In this document: positions 46,851 to 56,346 of the stretch, piece after piece | How the letters are laid out: each line of letters starts with the position of its first letter | How positions within the stretch are numbered: position 1 is the first letter of the stretch | Assembly: GCF_017356015.1 (NCBI RefSeq) | Contig: NZ_JAFIQV010000002.1 | Coordinates: 1 to 64,000 of the forward strand | Direction: 5' to 3' | DNA: 64,000 nt | DNA from: Azospirillum sp. SYSU D00513 | GTDB taxonomy: Bacteria > Pseudomonadota > Alphaproteobacteria > Azospirillales > Azospirillaceae | Notes under the pieces: generated by a model | What the model was told of the DNA's origin: nothing | The model's input: the letters and a program-made list of their open reading frames with translations, nothing else | The model's database searches: none | Made by a program: the position numbers and the translations under genes

Positions 46851-47207
46851 TCAAGCGGCCGTCACGGCGCGTGCCCGAGCACCCCCGGCGGCGACCAGCG
46901 CCAGCCCCTCGGCCCGGCGCGCCGCCTGCACCAGGGCGGCCCAGCCCATGCGGATCACCGCGACCTTGTCCTCGTACCCGACGTCGCCGTCCGCCACGAT
47001 GTCCGCGACATGGAGCAGGACGGCGACGCCCATCGCGTCCGGGCGCAGCACGGCCGAGCGCAGCAGCCGCGCCATCAGCGCCACCGCCGGCGGCCGCGGC
47101 CCCCAGCCCCGCTCCGCCTCCGTCAGCGCCTGCCCCAGCCCCGCCAGTTCCCGCCGCGCCGCCGCCGCCTTCCCCTCCATCGCCCGATGCTCCCCCGTCC
47201 CGGTCAC
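46851..47207 (-). CDS. Small hypothetical protein
   Basis: A 118-residue, Ala/Arg-rich, mostly helical predicted protein that I do not recognise (MARLLRSAVLRPDAMGVAVL, YEDKVAVIRMGWAALVQAAR). No signal peptide or clear membrane segment. Codon-position composition looks like the neighbours, and the frame is the only sensible one, but high G+C makes chance frames frequent. It is upstream of mutS on the same strand, with about 200 bp and the repeated 9-mer hairpin between. Confidence 0.5.
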   Translation of the reverse strand: MTGTGEHRAMEGKAAAARRELAGLGQALTEAERGWGPRPPAVALMARLLRSAVLRPDAMGVAVLLHVADIVADGDVGYEDKVAVIRMGWAALVQAARRAEGLALVAAGGARARAVTAA

Positions 47208-47393
47208 CGGCCCCTTTCTACGCGGCGCGGGACGGGCGGGCAGTGACGGCCGTCACAGGGACGGAAGCATGGCCCTGGCCGCCAGCCCCACCTCTGGGCT
47301 TCTCGTCCGTAGGCTTCCCGTGCCACTTCCGATGCGCTGGACAGCGGCGCGGCGCCTCATTAGGGTTTACGAACCCGCCTGCACCCGAAACAA

Positions 47394-48956
47394 ATGCCGT
47401 CCGACCAAGCGCATTCCCTCCCCCTCAGCCCGGATCTGGAGCGGCTCATCGCCGGGGAGGTCGAATCAGGCCGTTACCGCGACGCCGGAGAGGTGGTGCG
47501 GGCAGCGCTGCTGGCGCTGGCGGAAAAGCGCGGGGAGCGTAGCGAGGATCATCGCGAGAAACGGGACGGGGAAGCGGACGCGCGGGCGTTCGGGCTGTTC
47601 CATCGCGGCCTGACCGAACAGGCCGCGGTCGGCATCGCCCACACGGCCTTCGACAACCGCTGGATCGCGCTCAACCGCGCCTTCTGCGACATGGTCGGCT
47701 ACAACCGCGAGGAGCTTCAGGCCCTCACCTTCACCGACATCACGCACCCGGACGACCGCGCGCGCGACCTTGAGCTGGTCCGCGCGCTGGACGCGGGCGA
47801 GATCCCCTCCTACCGGCACGAGAAGCGCTACCTCCGCAAGGACGGAACGGTGATCTGGGTCCTGGTCACGGTCTCGCTGCTGCGGGGCGAGGACGGGCGG
47901 GCGGCCTGCCGCGCGGCGCTGATCCAGGAGATCACCGAACACAAGCGCACGGTCGCGGCTCTGGCCGAGCGCACCGCCCACCTCTCCGCCCTGATCGAGC
48001 AGACCATGGCCGGCGTGTCGGAGACGAACGCGGAGGGGCGTTTCATCTTCGTGAACGACCGCTACTGCCGGCTGGTCGGGCGGACGCGCGAGGAGCTGCT
48101 CCGGCTGCGCATGCACGACATCACGCACCCCGACGATCTCGTGCTGAACGCGCCGCTGTTCCGGCAGGCGATGGCGACGGGGGAGGCCTTCGAGATCGAG
48201 AAGCGCTACATCCGCCCCGACGGCTCCATCGTCTGGGTCAACAACAGCGTCACCCCGATCCGGCTGGGCGAGGGCGCGCCGTCCAGCATGTTCGCGGTGA
48301 CGGTGGACGTGACGGAGCGCAAGCGCGGCGAGGAACACCAGCGGCTCCTGATCAACGAGCTGAACCACCGGGTGAAGAACACGCTGGCGATCATCCAGGG
48401 CCTCGCCCGCCAGACCTTCCGCAGGCCGGAGATTCCGGATTCCGCCCGCCGCGACTTCGAGGGCCGGCTGGGCGCCCTGTCCGCCGCCCACGACGTCCTG
48501 ACCCGGCAGAGCTGGGAGGCGGCCTCCATCCGGGAGATCGTGGCGCAGGCGGCCGGCGCCCACGATCCCGGCGGCGGCCGGCTGGTGATCGAGGGACCGG
48601 ACCTGCTGCTGCCGCCCAAGACGGCGGTGTCGCTGGCCATGGCCGTCCATGAGCTGGCGACCAACGCCGTCAAGTATGGCGGCCTGTCCGGGCCGGCCGG
48701 GACGGTGGAGGTCCGCTGGGGCACCGGCGGCGGACGGCTCGGCCTTACGTGGCGGGAGCGCGGCGGCCCGCCGGTGGCGCCGCCGGCCCGGCGCGGCTTC
48801 GGCACGCGCATGATCGAACGCGGCCTCGCGGCGGAGCTGGAGGGGGTGGTGGCCATCGACTTCCACCCGGAAGGGCTCGTCTGCACGGTGGAGGCCCCCC
48901 TGCCCGGCCCGGCCGATGCGCCGCCCGCCGGTCCCTCACCGGGTGAGGGCGCGTGA
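47394..48956 (+). CDS. ParD-like RHH domain fused to PAS-PAS-HWE histidine kinase
   Basis: A 520-residue soluble kinase. Residues ~10-48 (LSPDLERLIAGEVESGRYRD, AGEVVRAALLALAEKR) match the ribbon-helix-helix domain of ParD antitoxins closely. Two PAS domains follow at ~65-190 and ~195-315 (FCDMVGYNREELQALTFTDI and YCRLVGRTREELLRLRMHDI, each followed by a PAC region). The kinase core is HWE/HisKA_2: LINELNHRVKNTLAIIQGLA holds the phospho-His, HELATNAVKYGGLS is the N box, and LGLTWRERGGPP is the HWE-type G1 region. It overlaps the receiver gene by four bases (GTGA), so it phosphorylates that partner. No membrane segment, so the signal is cytoplasmic. Confidence 0.85.
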   Translation: MPSDQAHSLPLSPDLERLIAGEVESGRYRDAGEVVRAALLALAEKRGERSEDHREKRDGEADARAFGLFHRGLTEQAAVGIAHTAFDNRWIALNRAFCDMVGYNREELQALTFTDITHPDDRARDLELVRALDAGEIPSYRHEKRYLRKDGTVIWVLVTVSLLRGEDGRAACRAALIQEITEHKRTVAALAERTAHLSALIEQTMAGVSETNAEGRFIFVNDRYCRLVGRTREELLRLRMHDITHPDDLVLNAPLFRQAMATGEAFEIEKRYIRPDGSIVWVNNSVTPIRLGEGAPSSMFAVTVDVTERKRGEEHQRLLINELNHRVKNTLAIIQGLARQTFRRPEIPDSARRDFEGRLGALSAAHDVLTRQSWEAASIREIVAQAAGAHDPGGGRLVIEGPDLLLPPKTAVSLAMAVHELATNAVKYGGLSGPAGTVEVRWGTGGGRLGLTWRERGGPPVAPPARRGFGTRMIERGLAAELEGVVAIDFHPEGLVCTVEAPLPGPADAPPAGPSPGEGA

Positions 48957-49318
48957 CCCTGCTGGACGGCAAGCGCATCCTCGTGGTCGAGGACGAACCC
49001 ATCGTGGCGATGATGCTCGAAGACATGCTCGCCGACATGGGCTGCGTCGTCGTCGGCCCGGCGGCCCGGGTGGCCGAGGCGGTCGCGCTGGCCGAAGCGG
49101 AGGCGATCGACGCCGCCATCCTGGACGTCAACATCAAGGGCGGCTGCAGCTACCCCGTGGCCGACCGGCTGCGCCGCCGGGGCATCCCCTATCTGTTCGC
49201 CACCGGCTACGGGCTGGAAGGGCGCGCGGCGGAGCATGCCGAGGTGCCGGTGCTGCAGAAGCCCTACCAAGAGGGCACGGCCCAGGACGCCCTGCGCCGG
49301 CTGCTGGCACCCGCCTGA
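48953..49318 (+). CDS. Single-domain response regulator (receiver)
   Basis: A 121-residue stand-alone receiver. The GTG start overlaps the kinase stop as GTGA and has gaggg upstream. Phosphorylation residues: acidic VVEDEP, Asp in AILDVNIKGG, Thr in LFATGYG and Lys in LQKPY. With no output domain it would relay phosphate or bind a partner, as in HWE-kinase/receiver pairs. It is cotranscribed with the RHH-PAS kinase and is the probable cognate acceptor. Confidence 0.93.
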   Translation: MTLLDGKRILVVEDEPIVAMMLEDMLADMGCVVVGPAARVAEAVALAEAEAIDAAILDVNIKGGCSYPVADRLRRRGIPYLFATGYGLEGRAAEHAEVPVLQKPYQEGTAQDALRRLLAPA

Positions 49319-49503
49319 AGGCAGGCGCCAGAGAGGAACGATCCTGCCGGCGAGCGGCTTGGCCTACGCCTTTCCTGCTGTGCGGGAGCCTCTCCCTGCA
49401 ACCCGAAAGACAGGGTCGTCTGCGCTTTCTTCCCGTGTTAACAGGAAAAACTCCGCCCGGACCGCCCCTTCCCGAACGCTCCCCCATCCGAAGCCGCGCA
49501 GCT

Positions 49504-51699
49504 TTGACCGACCGGAAAGCCCCTCTCTCCGGCGCCGATCCCGGCGCCGACGCCGTCCATGACCGCCGCGGCGCCGCGCGGCTGCTGCGCGGCCTGCTGG
49601 CCGTCTGCGTGGTGGCGCCGCCGCTGCTGTTCCTTGCCGCGACCTGGCGCAATCACGAGCAGCAGATCGGGGTGGCCGAGGCGCAAGCCAACGCCACCGC
49701 CAACATGCTGCGCGAGCATGCCCTGCGCGTGCTGGACACCCATGTGCTGGCCCTGAAGCAGATCGCCGAGCGCACGCGCGGCATGAGCCTCGAGGAGATG
49801 CGGGACAGCCGGGAGCTGCACCGCTACCTCGCCGACCTCAGCCGCGATCTCGGCTCGCCCAACGCCCTGTGGATCACCGACGCGGAAGGCAAGGCCCGCG
49901 CCGGCAGCATCGCCTTCCCAGCGCCCGAGGTGGACGTCTCCGACCGCGACTATTTCCTGGAGCAGAAGGACCGGGACGCCGGCATCTTCATCAGCGTGCC
50001 CTACCGCCGCCGCGAGGGCACGGAAAGCTGGGCCTTCGGCATCAGCCTGCGGCGCACCGCCTCCGACGGCTCCTTCGGCGGCATCCTGCACGTCTCGCTG
50101 GACACGACCTTCTTCTCCGATTTCTGGGAGACGGCCGGGCCGGTGGCGGAGCATCTCGTGCCGCTGATGCGCGATGACGGGGAGATGCTGGTCCGCTACC
50201 CGGCCGAACCCGGCCAGCGCCTGCGCCTGCCGCCCGACTCGCCCTTCCCGCGCGCGGTCGCCCGCAACCCGAACGGGCTCTACACCGCCGTGTCGCGGGT
50301 GGACGGGATCGAGCGCATCAACGCCTACCGGCGCGTCGGCCCCTACCCGCTCACCATCAGCTACAGCTTCGCGACCAACGCGGTGCTTGGCCCCTGGTGG
50401 CGCGGCATCGCCGTCTACGGCGCGCTGGCCTTCCTCACCTGGATCGGGCTGATCGCGGCGACCTGGCAGGCCCTGCGCTACACGCGGCGCGCCGCCGCCG
50501 CCTACGACGAGCTGCGCGCGGAGACGCTGCGGCGCGACCTCGCCGAGGCGGCGCTGCGCCGCGCCCAGCGCTTCGAGGCCATGGGGCAGCTCACCGGCGG
50601 CGTCGCGCACGACTTCAACAACCTCCTCCAGGTGATCTACGGCGGACTGCGGCTGCTGTCGCGCCCTCCCAAGCCGGACGGCAGCGACGAGGCCGCGCGC
50701 GAGAAGGTGATGGAGTCGCTGAACGGGGCGGTCCAGCGCGGCCAGGCCCTGACCCGCCACCTGCTGAGCTTCGCGCGGCGCCAGACGGTCACCCCATCGG
50801 TTACCTGGCTGAAGGCCGAGTTCGAGCGGCTGGAGCCGCTGCTGGCGCAGGTGCTGCGCGGCCGGATGGGCCTGACGGTCGCGGTCGAGTCGGACGGGCC
50901 GGTGCGCGTCGATCTCGGCGAGCTGGAGCTGGCGCTGCTGAACCTCGTGGTCAACGCCCGCGACGCCATGGAGGAGGGCGGGCGCGTCGCCGTCACGGTG
51001 CGCGACGCGCGTCGCCCGCCCGCCGAGGGCGCGGAGGCGGAGCCCTTCGTCGCGGTCGCCGTCACCGACACCGGCTCCGGCATCCCGCGCGAGCTGCTGG
51101 ACGCGGTGTTCGAACCCTTCTTCACGACCAAGGCGGAGGGCAAGGGCAGCGGCCTCGGCCTCAGCCAGGTCTACGGCTTCGCCCGGCAGGCCGGCGGCCA
51201 TGTCACCATCGACTCGGAGGTCGGGCGCGGCACCACCGTGACCATCCACCTGCCCCGCGCCGAGGCGCCGCCGGATGGCCCACGCACCCTGCCGGAGCAG
51301 CCCGCCGCCCCGCCGGCCGCGCCCCTGCGCATCCTGCTGGTGGAGGACAACGCGGAGATCAGCTCCATGACCGCCGCCGTGCTGCGCCACCAGGGCCACA
51401 CGGTGGAAACCGCGCCCGAGGGCACCGCCGCGCTGGAGCGGCTGGACGGCGGCGCCGGCTTCGACCTCGTCTTTTCCGACATCATGATGCCCGGCGGGCT
51501 GGACGGGCTGGAGCTGGCCCGCCGCGTCCGCGCCGACCGTCCGGACCTCCCCGTCCTGCTCGCCACCGGCTTCAGCGACCGCGCCCGCGACGCGGCGGCC
51601 GAGGGCTTCCGCATCCTGCGCAAGCCCTATGACTACGGCGAGCTGGACCGCGTGCTGCGCGAGTTGGCGGCGGGGATGAGGGCGGTTCCGGGGGCGTGA
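49504..51699 (+). CDS. Membrane hybrid histidine kinase (Cache sensor, HisKA, HATPase, receiver)
   Basis: About 731 residues. An N-terminal membrane helix (LLAVCVVAPPLLFLAATW), a periplasmic double-Cache/PDC sensor (DVSDRDYFLEQKDRDAGIFI, WAFGISLRRTASDGSFGGIL) and a second helix (GIAVYGALAFLTWIGLIAAT) lead to HisKA (GQLTGGVAHDFNNLLQVIYG), HATPase (LVVNARDAMEEGGR, GSGLGLSQVYGF) and a C-terminal receiver (LLVEDNAEI, DIMMPGGLDG, RKPYD). No ATG lies near the start. TTG 49504 is the best candidate, and a GTG about 70 bp upstream is possible. It may respond to small extracellular organic ligands, as Cache kinases do. It has no output partner beside it except the receiver. Confidence 0.85.
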   Translation: MTDRKAPLSGADPGADAVHDRRGAARLLRGLLAVCVVAPPLLFLAATWRNHEQQIGVAEAQANATANMLREHALRVLDTHVLALKQIAERTRGMSLEEMRDSRELHRYLADLSRDLGSPNALWITDAEGKARAGSIAFPAPEVDVSDRDYFLEQKDRDAGIFISVPYRRREGTESWAFGISLRRTASDGSFGGILHVSLDTTFFSDFWETAGPVAEHLVPLMRDDGEMLVRYPAEPGQRLRLPPDSPFPRAVARNPNGLYTAVSRVDGIERINAYRRVGPYPLTISYSFATNAVLGPWWRGIAVYGALAFLTWIGLIAATWQALRYTRRAAAAYDELRAETLRRDLAEAALRRAQRFEAMGQLTGGVAHDFNNLLQVIYGGLRLLSRPPKPDGSDEAAREKVMESLNGAVQRGQALTRHLLSFARRQTVTPSVTWLKAEFERLEPLLAQVLRGRMGLTVAVESDGPVRVDLGELELALLNLVVNARDAMEEGGRVAVTVRDARRPPAEGAEAEPFVAVAVTDTGSGIPRELLDAVFEPFFTTKAEGKGSGLGLSQVYGFARQAGGHVTIDSEVGRGTTVTIHLPRAEAPPDGPRTLPEQPAAPPAAPLRILLVEDNAEISSMTAAVLRHQGHTVETAPEGTAALERLDGGAGFDLVFSDIMMPGGLDGLELARRVRADRPDLPVLLATGFSDRARDAAAEGFRILRKPYDYGELDRVLRELAAGMRAVPGA

Positions 51700-51751
51700 G
51701 GGGCCGACGACGCCCACGAGGCGGGGTGGCGACGACCACTGTTCAATGCCG

Positions 51752-51780
51752 TTCGGCTATATGGACCTTTTATAGCCGAA
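51752..51780. promoter_or_regulatory. Probable HipB operator palindrome
   Basis: A perfect 10-bp inverted repeat ttcggctata / tatagccgaa separated by 9 bp, 45 bp upstream of the hipB start. HipB proteins bind such operators to autorepress the operon. A related half-site (ttatagccaaacg) recurs just after hipA near 53549. Confidence 0.7.
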
Positions 51781-51824
51781 TGACCATAATTCCAGCCCAT
51801 AGCCTGTCGTCGATGGAGCCCGCG

Positions 51825-52130
51825 ATGATCGTGAGGACGGCAACCGAACTCGGAGCCCTGATCCGCGACACACGCCGACGGGGCGGCCTCAGCCAGGCGG
51901 CGCTCGCCAAGCGCCTTGGCACCAGCCAGGGGTGGGTGTCGGAGGTCGAGAACGGCAAGCCGACCGCCGAGATCGCCATGGTCCTGCGCCTGCTCGCGCA
52001 TCTCGACATCCAGTTGGACGCGCGGAGGCCGGGGATCGACCCCGAGAGGTCGCAGGGTATGGCGGAGGCTGCTCAGGCTCCGCTGTTCCTTGATCTCGAC
52101 CAGGATATCGATTCGGTGATCGACGAGTAG
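51825..52130 (+). CDS. hipB: HipB-type antitoxin, XRE family
   Basis: A 101-residue HTH protein: TATELGALIRDTRRRGGLSQ, AALAKRLGTSQGWVSEVENG and KPTAEIAMVLRLLAHLDI match HipB. It neutralises HipA and represses the operon through the palindrome upstream. ATG 51825 is preferred, with ggag seven bases before; ATG 51813 is the alternative. It is 11 bp from hipA. Confidence 0.92.
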   Translation: MIVRTATELGALIRDTRRRGGLSQAALAKRLGTSQGWVSEVENGKPTAEIAMVLRLLAHLDIQLDARRPGIDPERSQGMAEAAQAPLFLDLDQDIDSVIDE

Positions 52131-52141
52131 GAGGCACGGTC

Positions 52142-53524
52142 GTGGCCGAGAAACTGAACGTGCTCCTTGGTGGCGTAAAGATTGGCGAGGTTCGCAAGAA
52201 CGTCTCGGCCGGTGGGTCGCTGAACTTCTTCTATGAGGCGGCCTGGGTTGGCCATGATCAGGCCGTACCTCTGTCGCTTTCCATGCCCCTCACCTCATTG
52301 GAGCATGGAAACGGCAGGATCCTGCCCTTCATGAAGGGACTGCTGCCGGACAACGACGACATCCTGGCCTCAATGGGCAGGCAGTTCGGCGTTTCGGGAA
52401 ACAGCCCCTTCGCTCTTCTCGAACGGATCGGCAGGGATTGCGCCGGAGCGGTTCAGTTCGTGACCGACGCGGACCTTCCGGAACTCGGCCAGGACGGACC
52501 GGTGCTGTGGTTGAGCGACGACGAGGTCGGGCAACGCCTCGCGGAATTGCGCCGCGGCATGACGTCGGGACGCCGCTACCGCGATCCGGGACAGTTCAGC
52601 TTGGCCGGCGCGCAATCGAAAACGGCCTTCTATCACGACGATGCCGGTAACCGATGGGGCATCCCGACGGGCCGCACGCCCACCACGCATATCTTCAAAC
52701 CACCGATGCCGGACTTCTCGGGCCACACCGAGAATGAGCACTTCTGTCTTCGTCTGGCGCGGCGCGCAGGCCTCCGGGCAGCGGAAAGTAAGGTGCTCCG
52801 TTTCGCTGGAGAGAAGGCGATCGTGGTCGAGCGGTACGACCGCCGCCGCAGGAACGGGCGCGTGCTCCGCATCCATCAGGAGGACATGTGCCAGGCGCTG
52901 GCAGTGCTTCCGACGGACAAGTATGAAAATCAGGGTGGACCGGGGATCATCGACATCGTGAATGTCCTTTCCGCGGCTGGCCGGCATGCGGACACCGACC
53001 GTTTGCGGTTCGTCGAAGCAACCGTCTTCAATTTCCTGATCGCCGGTACCGACGCGCATGCCAAGAACTACTCCGTGCTCCTGTCCTCCGCCGGAGCCCG
53101 GCTGGCGCCGCTCTATGATGTCTCCAGCATTCTGCCTCACCTGAAGACAGGAGAGGTCAAGGTGGCAGGAGGTGGTGCCGCCGGTATGCGGGACATTCGC
53201 CTGCCGATGCGCATCTCCGACGTCTATGCGATCGACGGCGTCATGCCGAGGCACTGGCAAAGGATGGCGGCCAAGGCAAGACTGTCAGGCGATGCGGTGC
53301 TGGGCTTTGCTCGCCATCACATTTCTACCCTGCCGGATCTGGCCGCCGACGTCGCGCGGGAGTGCGACGCGGATGGCATCGATCACCCGATCGTCGGTCT
53401 GCTGGTCGACTGCATCGCGGAGCGCGCCAACGCGTTGAAGCGTTTCTACGGTTCCGAAGCCTTGCCCGACGGGGCTCTGCCCGCCCGGCCGAGGAAAGCC
53501 GCGACGCTGAACGGCATGGATTGA
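52142..53524 (+). CDS. hipA: HipA-type serine/threonine kinase toxin
   Basis: A 460-residue kinase toxin. E. coli-type HipA phosphorylates glutamyl-tRNA synthetase and induces persistence. Motifs: FSLAGAQSKTAFYHDD (glycine-rich ATP loop), HIFKPP (Lys), NEHFCLRLARRAGLRAAESK, catalytic FNFLIAGTDAHAKNYSVL (Asp and Asn) and metal-binding LAPLYDVSSILPH. All are intact, so it is probably active. The GTG start has taggagg at ideal spacing. Codon use and composition are less extreme than in the neighbours, which suggests transfer. The N-terminal ~100 residues form the HipA-N1 domain. Confidence 0.95.
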   Translation: MAEKLNVLLGGVKIGEVRKNVSAGGSLNFFYEAAWVGHDQAVPLSLSMPLTSLEHGNGRILPFMKGLLPDNDDILASMGRQFGVSGNSPFALLERIGRDCAGAVQFVTDADLPELGQDGPVLWLSDDEVGQRLAELRRGMTSGRRYRDPGQFSLAGAQSKTAFYHDDAGNRWGIPTGRTPTTHIFKPPMPDFSGHTENEHFCLRLARRAGLRAAESKVLRFAGEKAIVVERYDRRRRNGRVLRIHQEDMCQALAVLPTDKYENQGGPGIIDIVNVLSAAGRHADTDRLRFVEATVFNFLIAGTDAHAKNYSVLLSSAGARLAPLYDVSSILPHLKTGEVKVAGGGAAGMRDIRLPMRISDVYAIDGVMPRHWQRMAAKARLSGDAVLGFARHHISTLPDLAADVARECDADGIDHPIVGLLVDCIAERANALKRFYGSEALPDGALPARPRKAATLNGMD

Positions 53525-53624
53525 TCGCCGGCTGCGCGAACTCGTTCTTATAGCCAAACGCCAATAAACTTGTCTTATCGCCTGACGGCTATTTTTGGTC
53601 GGGAAACCGAAGGCAGAAAACAGC

Positions 53625-53942
53625 CTACCCCTCGAACCCGAACTCCCGGCGCACGGCGAGGCAATCGTCGCTGCCGGCGGCGAATTCGCGGCAGACCAGG
53701 GGGCGGTCCTCGTAGACGGTGCAGTGGACCTCCTCGCCGATGGTGCCGGCGAGTGCCGCGCAACGGTTGCCATTGCAGCGCATGCGGCCGTCCTCGATGA
53801 GGTGGCGGGGCAGGCCGTCGCCGTCGCCGAAGCCGATCAGGGTCGGCCATTCCCAGCTGTAGGAGCAGCAGGCGCCGCAGCTCTGGCAGTCCGGGACGGG
53901 GGTCTCCGGAATCGGGGCGTCGGGGAGGTCGGCCTCCGTCAC
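53625..53942 (-). CDS. YkgJ-family cysteine-cluster protein
   Basis: A 105-residue protein with the motif DCQSCGACCSYSWEW near residue 18 and two further Cys in RMRCNGNRCAALAGTIGEEV, HCTVYEDRPLVCREFAAGSD; the Cys cluster probably binds zinc or iron-sulfur. The role of the family is unknown. Its start overlaps the metallopeptidase gene by four bases (ATGA), which fits translational coupling. Confidence 0.9.
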   Translation of the reverse strand: MTEADLPDAPIPETPVPDCQSCGACCSYSWEWPTLIGFGDGDGLPRHLIEDGRMRCNGNRCAALAGTIGEEVHCTVYEDRPLVCREFAAGSDDCLAVRREFGFEG

Positions 53943-54349
53943 TCCATGCTCTCGATGCGGTCCATGTCCTCGTCCGACAGGCCGAAATGGTGGCCGATCT
54001 CATGGATCAGGACGTGGCGGACGATGGCGAAGAGGTCCTCGCCGGTCTCGCACCAGTAATCCAGGATCGGGCGGCGGTAGAGGAAGATCATGTCGGGGGT
54101 GGTGCGCGTGTCGGCGACGCTTTGCCGGGTCAGGTCCACGCCGCGGTAGAGGCCCAGCAGGTCGAAGGGGCTTTCCAGCTCCATCTCCCGTTCGGTTTCC
54201 TCGTCGGGGAACTCCTCCACCTGGATCAGCACGTCGCCGACCGGGGCCAGCAGTTCCGGCGGGATGGTTTCCAGGGCTTCCTCCGCCATGCGTTCCAACT
54301 CGGCGAGCTGCGGCGGGAGGGCGTGGGTGCGGGAGGGTGTCTGCGTCAT
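53939..54349 (-). CDS. Zinc metallopeptidase-like protein (DUF1025 family)
   Basis: A 136-residue protein with the gluzincin-like motif VLIHEIGHHFGLSDEDMD (HExxH-x2-His/acidic) near its C-terminus, the typical arrangement of the small family annotated as metallopeptidase. It is presumed cytosolic; its substrate is unknown. It overlaps the cysteine-cluster gene. The gap to corA is 90 bp. Confidence 0.9.
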   Translation of the reverse strand: MTQTPSRTHALPPQLAELERMAEEALETIPPELLAPVGDVLIQVEEFPDEETEREMELESPFDLLGLYRGVDLTRQSVADTRTTPDMIFLYRRPILDYWCETGEDLFAIVRHVLIHEIGHHFGLSDEDMDRIESME

Positions 54350-54439
54350 GGCGGCGAAGCTAGCGGAAAAGCGGACGGCGGGGAACCCGCCGAAACGGTG
54401 ACAATCGGCGACCCGGGCGGGAACCCGGTCTCCCGGCCC

Positions 54440-55432
54440 CTAGAGCCAGCCGCGCTTGCGGAAATACCAGAGCGGCAGGACGGCGGACAGCACCATGGCG
54501 AGCAGCGCCATGGGGTAGCCGAAGCGCCATTCCAGCTCCGGCATGAACTGGAAATTCATGCCGTAGGCCGACGCGATCAGGGTCGGCGGCATCAGCGCGA
54601 CCGAGACGACGGAGAAGATCTTGATGATCGCGTTCTGCTCGATGTTGATGAGGCCGAGCGTGGCGTCGAGCAGGAAGTTGGCCTCGTGCGACAGGAAGCC
54701 CGCATGCTCGTTCAGCGAGCGCACGTCGCGCGTCAGCGTCTTCAGCATGGCCTTCTGGTCCTTGGACAGACGGCCGCTGGTGACGGTGCCGAGGAAGGCC
54801 ACCAGCCGGTCGAGCCCGGCGAGGCTGTTGCGCACCTTGTGCGTCAGATCGCCGGCGCGGCCGATGCCGCGCAGCACGTCCTGAAGCTCGTCCGGCTTCT
54901 TGGCGGCGTTGCCGAATCCGGCGGGGTCGAGGGAGTCGTTGAAGATCTGCGCGGATAGCGCGTCGATGCGCCCGCCGATCAGCTCCAGCACGTCGGCGAT
55001 GCGGTCGGTGATCGCGTCGAGCAGGGCCAGCAGCGCGTCCTCGGCACTCGCCAGCATCTCCGGCTGGCGCTGGGCGCGGATGGCGAAGGCGGACACCGCG
55101 CGCGGCTCGCTGTAGCGCAAGGTGATCAGGTGCCGCGGCGTCAGCACGCAGGTCAGCTCGCTCTGCTCCGGCTGGGCGCTGTCGGCGCGCGCCAGGACCG
55201 AGGCGGTAAGATAGATGGCCTCGGCCTCGGCGTAGAGCTGGCTGGAGGCCTCGATCTCCTTCATCTCCTCGCGCGTCGGCAGGTCGCAGCCGGTCAGCGC
55301 GCCGACATGGGCGCGCTCCGCCTCGTCCGGGCGCAGCAGGTCGATCCACACCGTGCCGGGGGGCAGCGGGTCGCCGACGGCGATCCGGTGCTCGGCGACG
55401 CGCCCTTCCGCCCGCGCGCGGACGGTGATCAT
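54440..55432 (-). CDS. corA: CorA-family magnesium transporter
   Basis: A 330-residue CorA protein. The cytoplasmic funnel domain precedes two C-terminal membrane helices. The pore motif is [20 protein letters not shown], with the Gly-Met-Asn triplet, and the last helix ends FRKRGWL. Pentameric Mg2+ (or Co2+) channel. It overlaps the folD stop by four bases (ATGA). Confidence 0.92.
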   Translation of the reverse strand: MITVRARAEGRVAEHRIAVGDPLPPGTVWIDLLRPDEAERAHVGALTGCDLPTREEMKEIEASSQLYAEAEAIYLTASVLARADSAQPEQSELTCVLTPRHLITLRYSEPRAVSAFAIRAQRQPEMLASAEDALLALLDAITDRIADVLELIGGRIDALSAQIFNDSLDPAGFGNAAKKPDELQDVLRGIGRAGDLTHKVRNSLAGLDRLVAFLGTVTSGRLSKDQKAMLKTLTRDVRSLNEHAGFLSHEANFLLDATLGLINIEQNAIIKIFSVVSVALMPPTLIASAYGMNFQFMPELEWRFGYPMALLAMVLSAVLPLWYFRKRGWL

Positions 55433-56346
55433 TTCCCCGATCCCAGGACGGCTTCGGGCGGGACCGGCGCGCCGGCGGCGCGGCAGGCGGCGGTCAGCGT
55501 GTTCAGCATCAGGCAGGCGATGGTCATCGGCCCCACCCCGCCCGGCACCGGGGTGATGGAACCGGCCACCTTCACGGCCTCCGCGAAGGCGACGTCGCCG
55601 ACCAGCCGCGTCTTGCCGGGCTCGGCCGCGGCCACGCGGTTGATGCCCACGTCGATGACGCAGGCGCCCGGCTTGATCCAGTCGCCGCGCACCATCTCGG
55701 GCCGGCCGACGGCGGCGACCAGGATGTCGGCGCGCCGGCATTCCTCGGGGAGGTCGGCCGTGCCGGAATGGGCGATGGTCACCGTGCAGTCCGATTGCAG
55801 CAGCAGCTGCGCCATCGGCTTGCCGACGATGTTGGAGCGGCCGAGCACCACCGCGCGCTTGCCGCGCAGGTTCGGACCCAGCGCGTCGCGGATCAGCAGC
55901 AGGCTGCCCAGCGGCGTGCAGGGCAGGATGGCGCCCGGCTGGCCGGTGGAGAGCAGCCCGGCGTTGACCACGTGGAAGCCGTCGGCGTCCTTTTCCGGCG
56001 CGATGCGCGCCAGCACCCTGGCCGAGTCGATGTGGCGCGGCAGGGGAAGCTGCACGAGGATGCCGTGCACCGCCGGGTCGGCGTTGAGCCCGTCGATGAG
56101 GGCCAGAAGCTCCGCCTCGGTCATGTCCGCGTCGCGGTGGTGATCGAAGCTGTTCATGCCCAGCTCGACCAGCGCGCGCTCCTTGGAGCGGACATAGACC
56201 TGGCTCGCCGGATCCTCGCCGACCAGCACGACGGCGAGGCCGGGCGTCACGCCGTGGCTCGCCTTCAGCGCCTTCACGCCCTCGGCGACGCGCGCCCGCA
56301 GCCCCGCCGCGAAGGCCTTGCCGTCGATGATCGTCGCATCAGCCAT
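55429..56346 (-). CDS. folD: Bifunctional methylenetetrahydrofolate dehydrogenase/cyclohydrolase
   Basis: A 305-residue enzyme that interconverts methylene- and formyl-tetrahydrofolate. Motifs: [20 protein letters not shown] (Lys of the cyclohydrolase site), [51 protein letters not shown] (NADP fold) and [12 protein letters not shown] 56346 is the family-like start ([12 protein letters not shown]) with a run of Gs close upstream. It overlaps DUF167 upstream by 8 bp and corA downstream by 4 bp. Confidence 0.97.
   Translation of the reverse strand: MADATIIDGKAFAAGLRARVAEGVKALKASHGVTPGLAVVLVGEDPASQVYVRSKERALVELGMNSFDHHRDADMTEAELLALIDGLNADPAVHGILVQLPLPRHIDSARVLARIAPEKDADGFHVVNAGLLSTGQPGAILPCTPLGSLLLIRDALGPNLRGKRAVVLGRSNIVGKPMAQLLLQSDCTVTIAHSGTADLPEECRRADILVAAVGRPEMVRGDWIKPGACVIDVGINRVAAAEPGKTRLVGDVAFAEAVKVAGSITPVPGGVGPMTIACLMLNTLTAACRAAGAPVPPEAVLGSGK

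Noticed and set aside
44112..47246. Plus-strand open frame of about 1040 codons opposite mutS
   Set aside because: Same reason: antisense of an intact conserved gene.
47208..47393. ParE toxin gene beside the RHH-kinase fusion
   Set aside because: No open frame with ParE features occurs upstream or downstream within this window.
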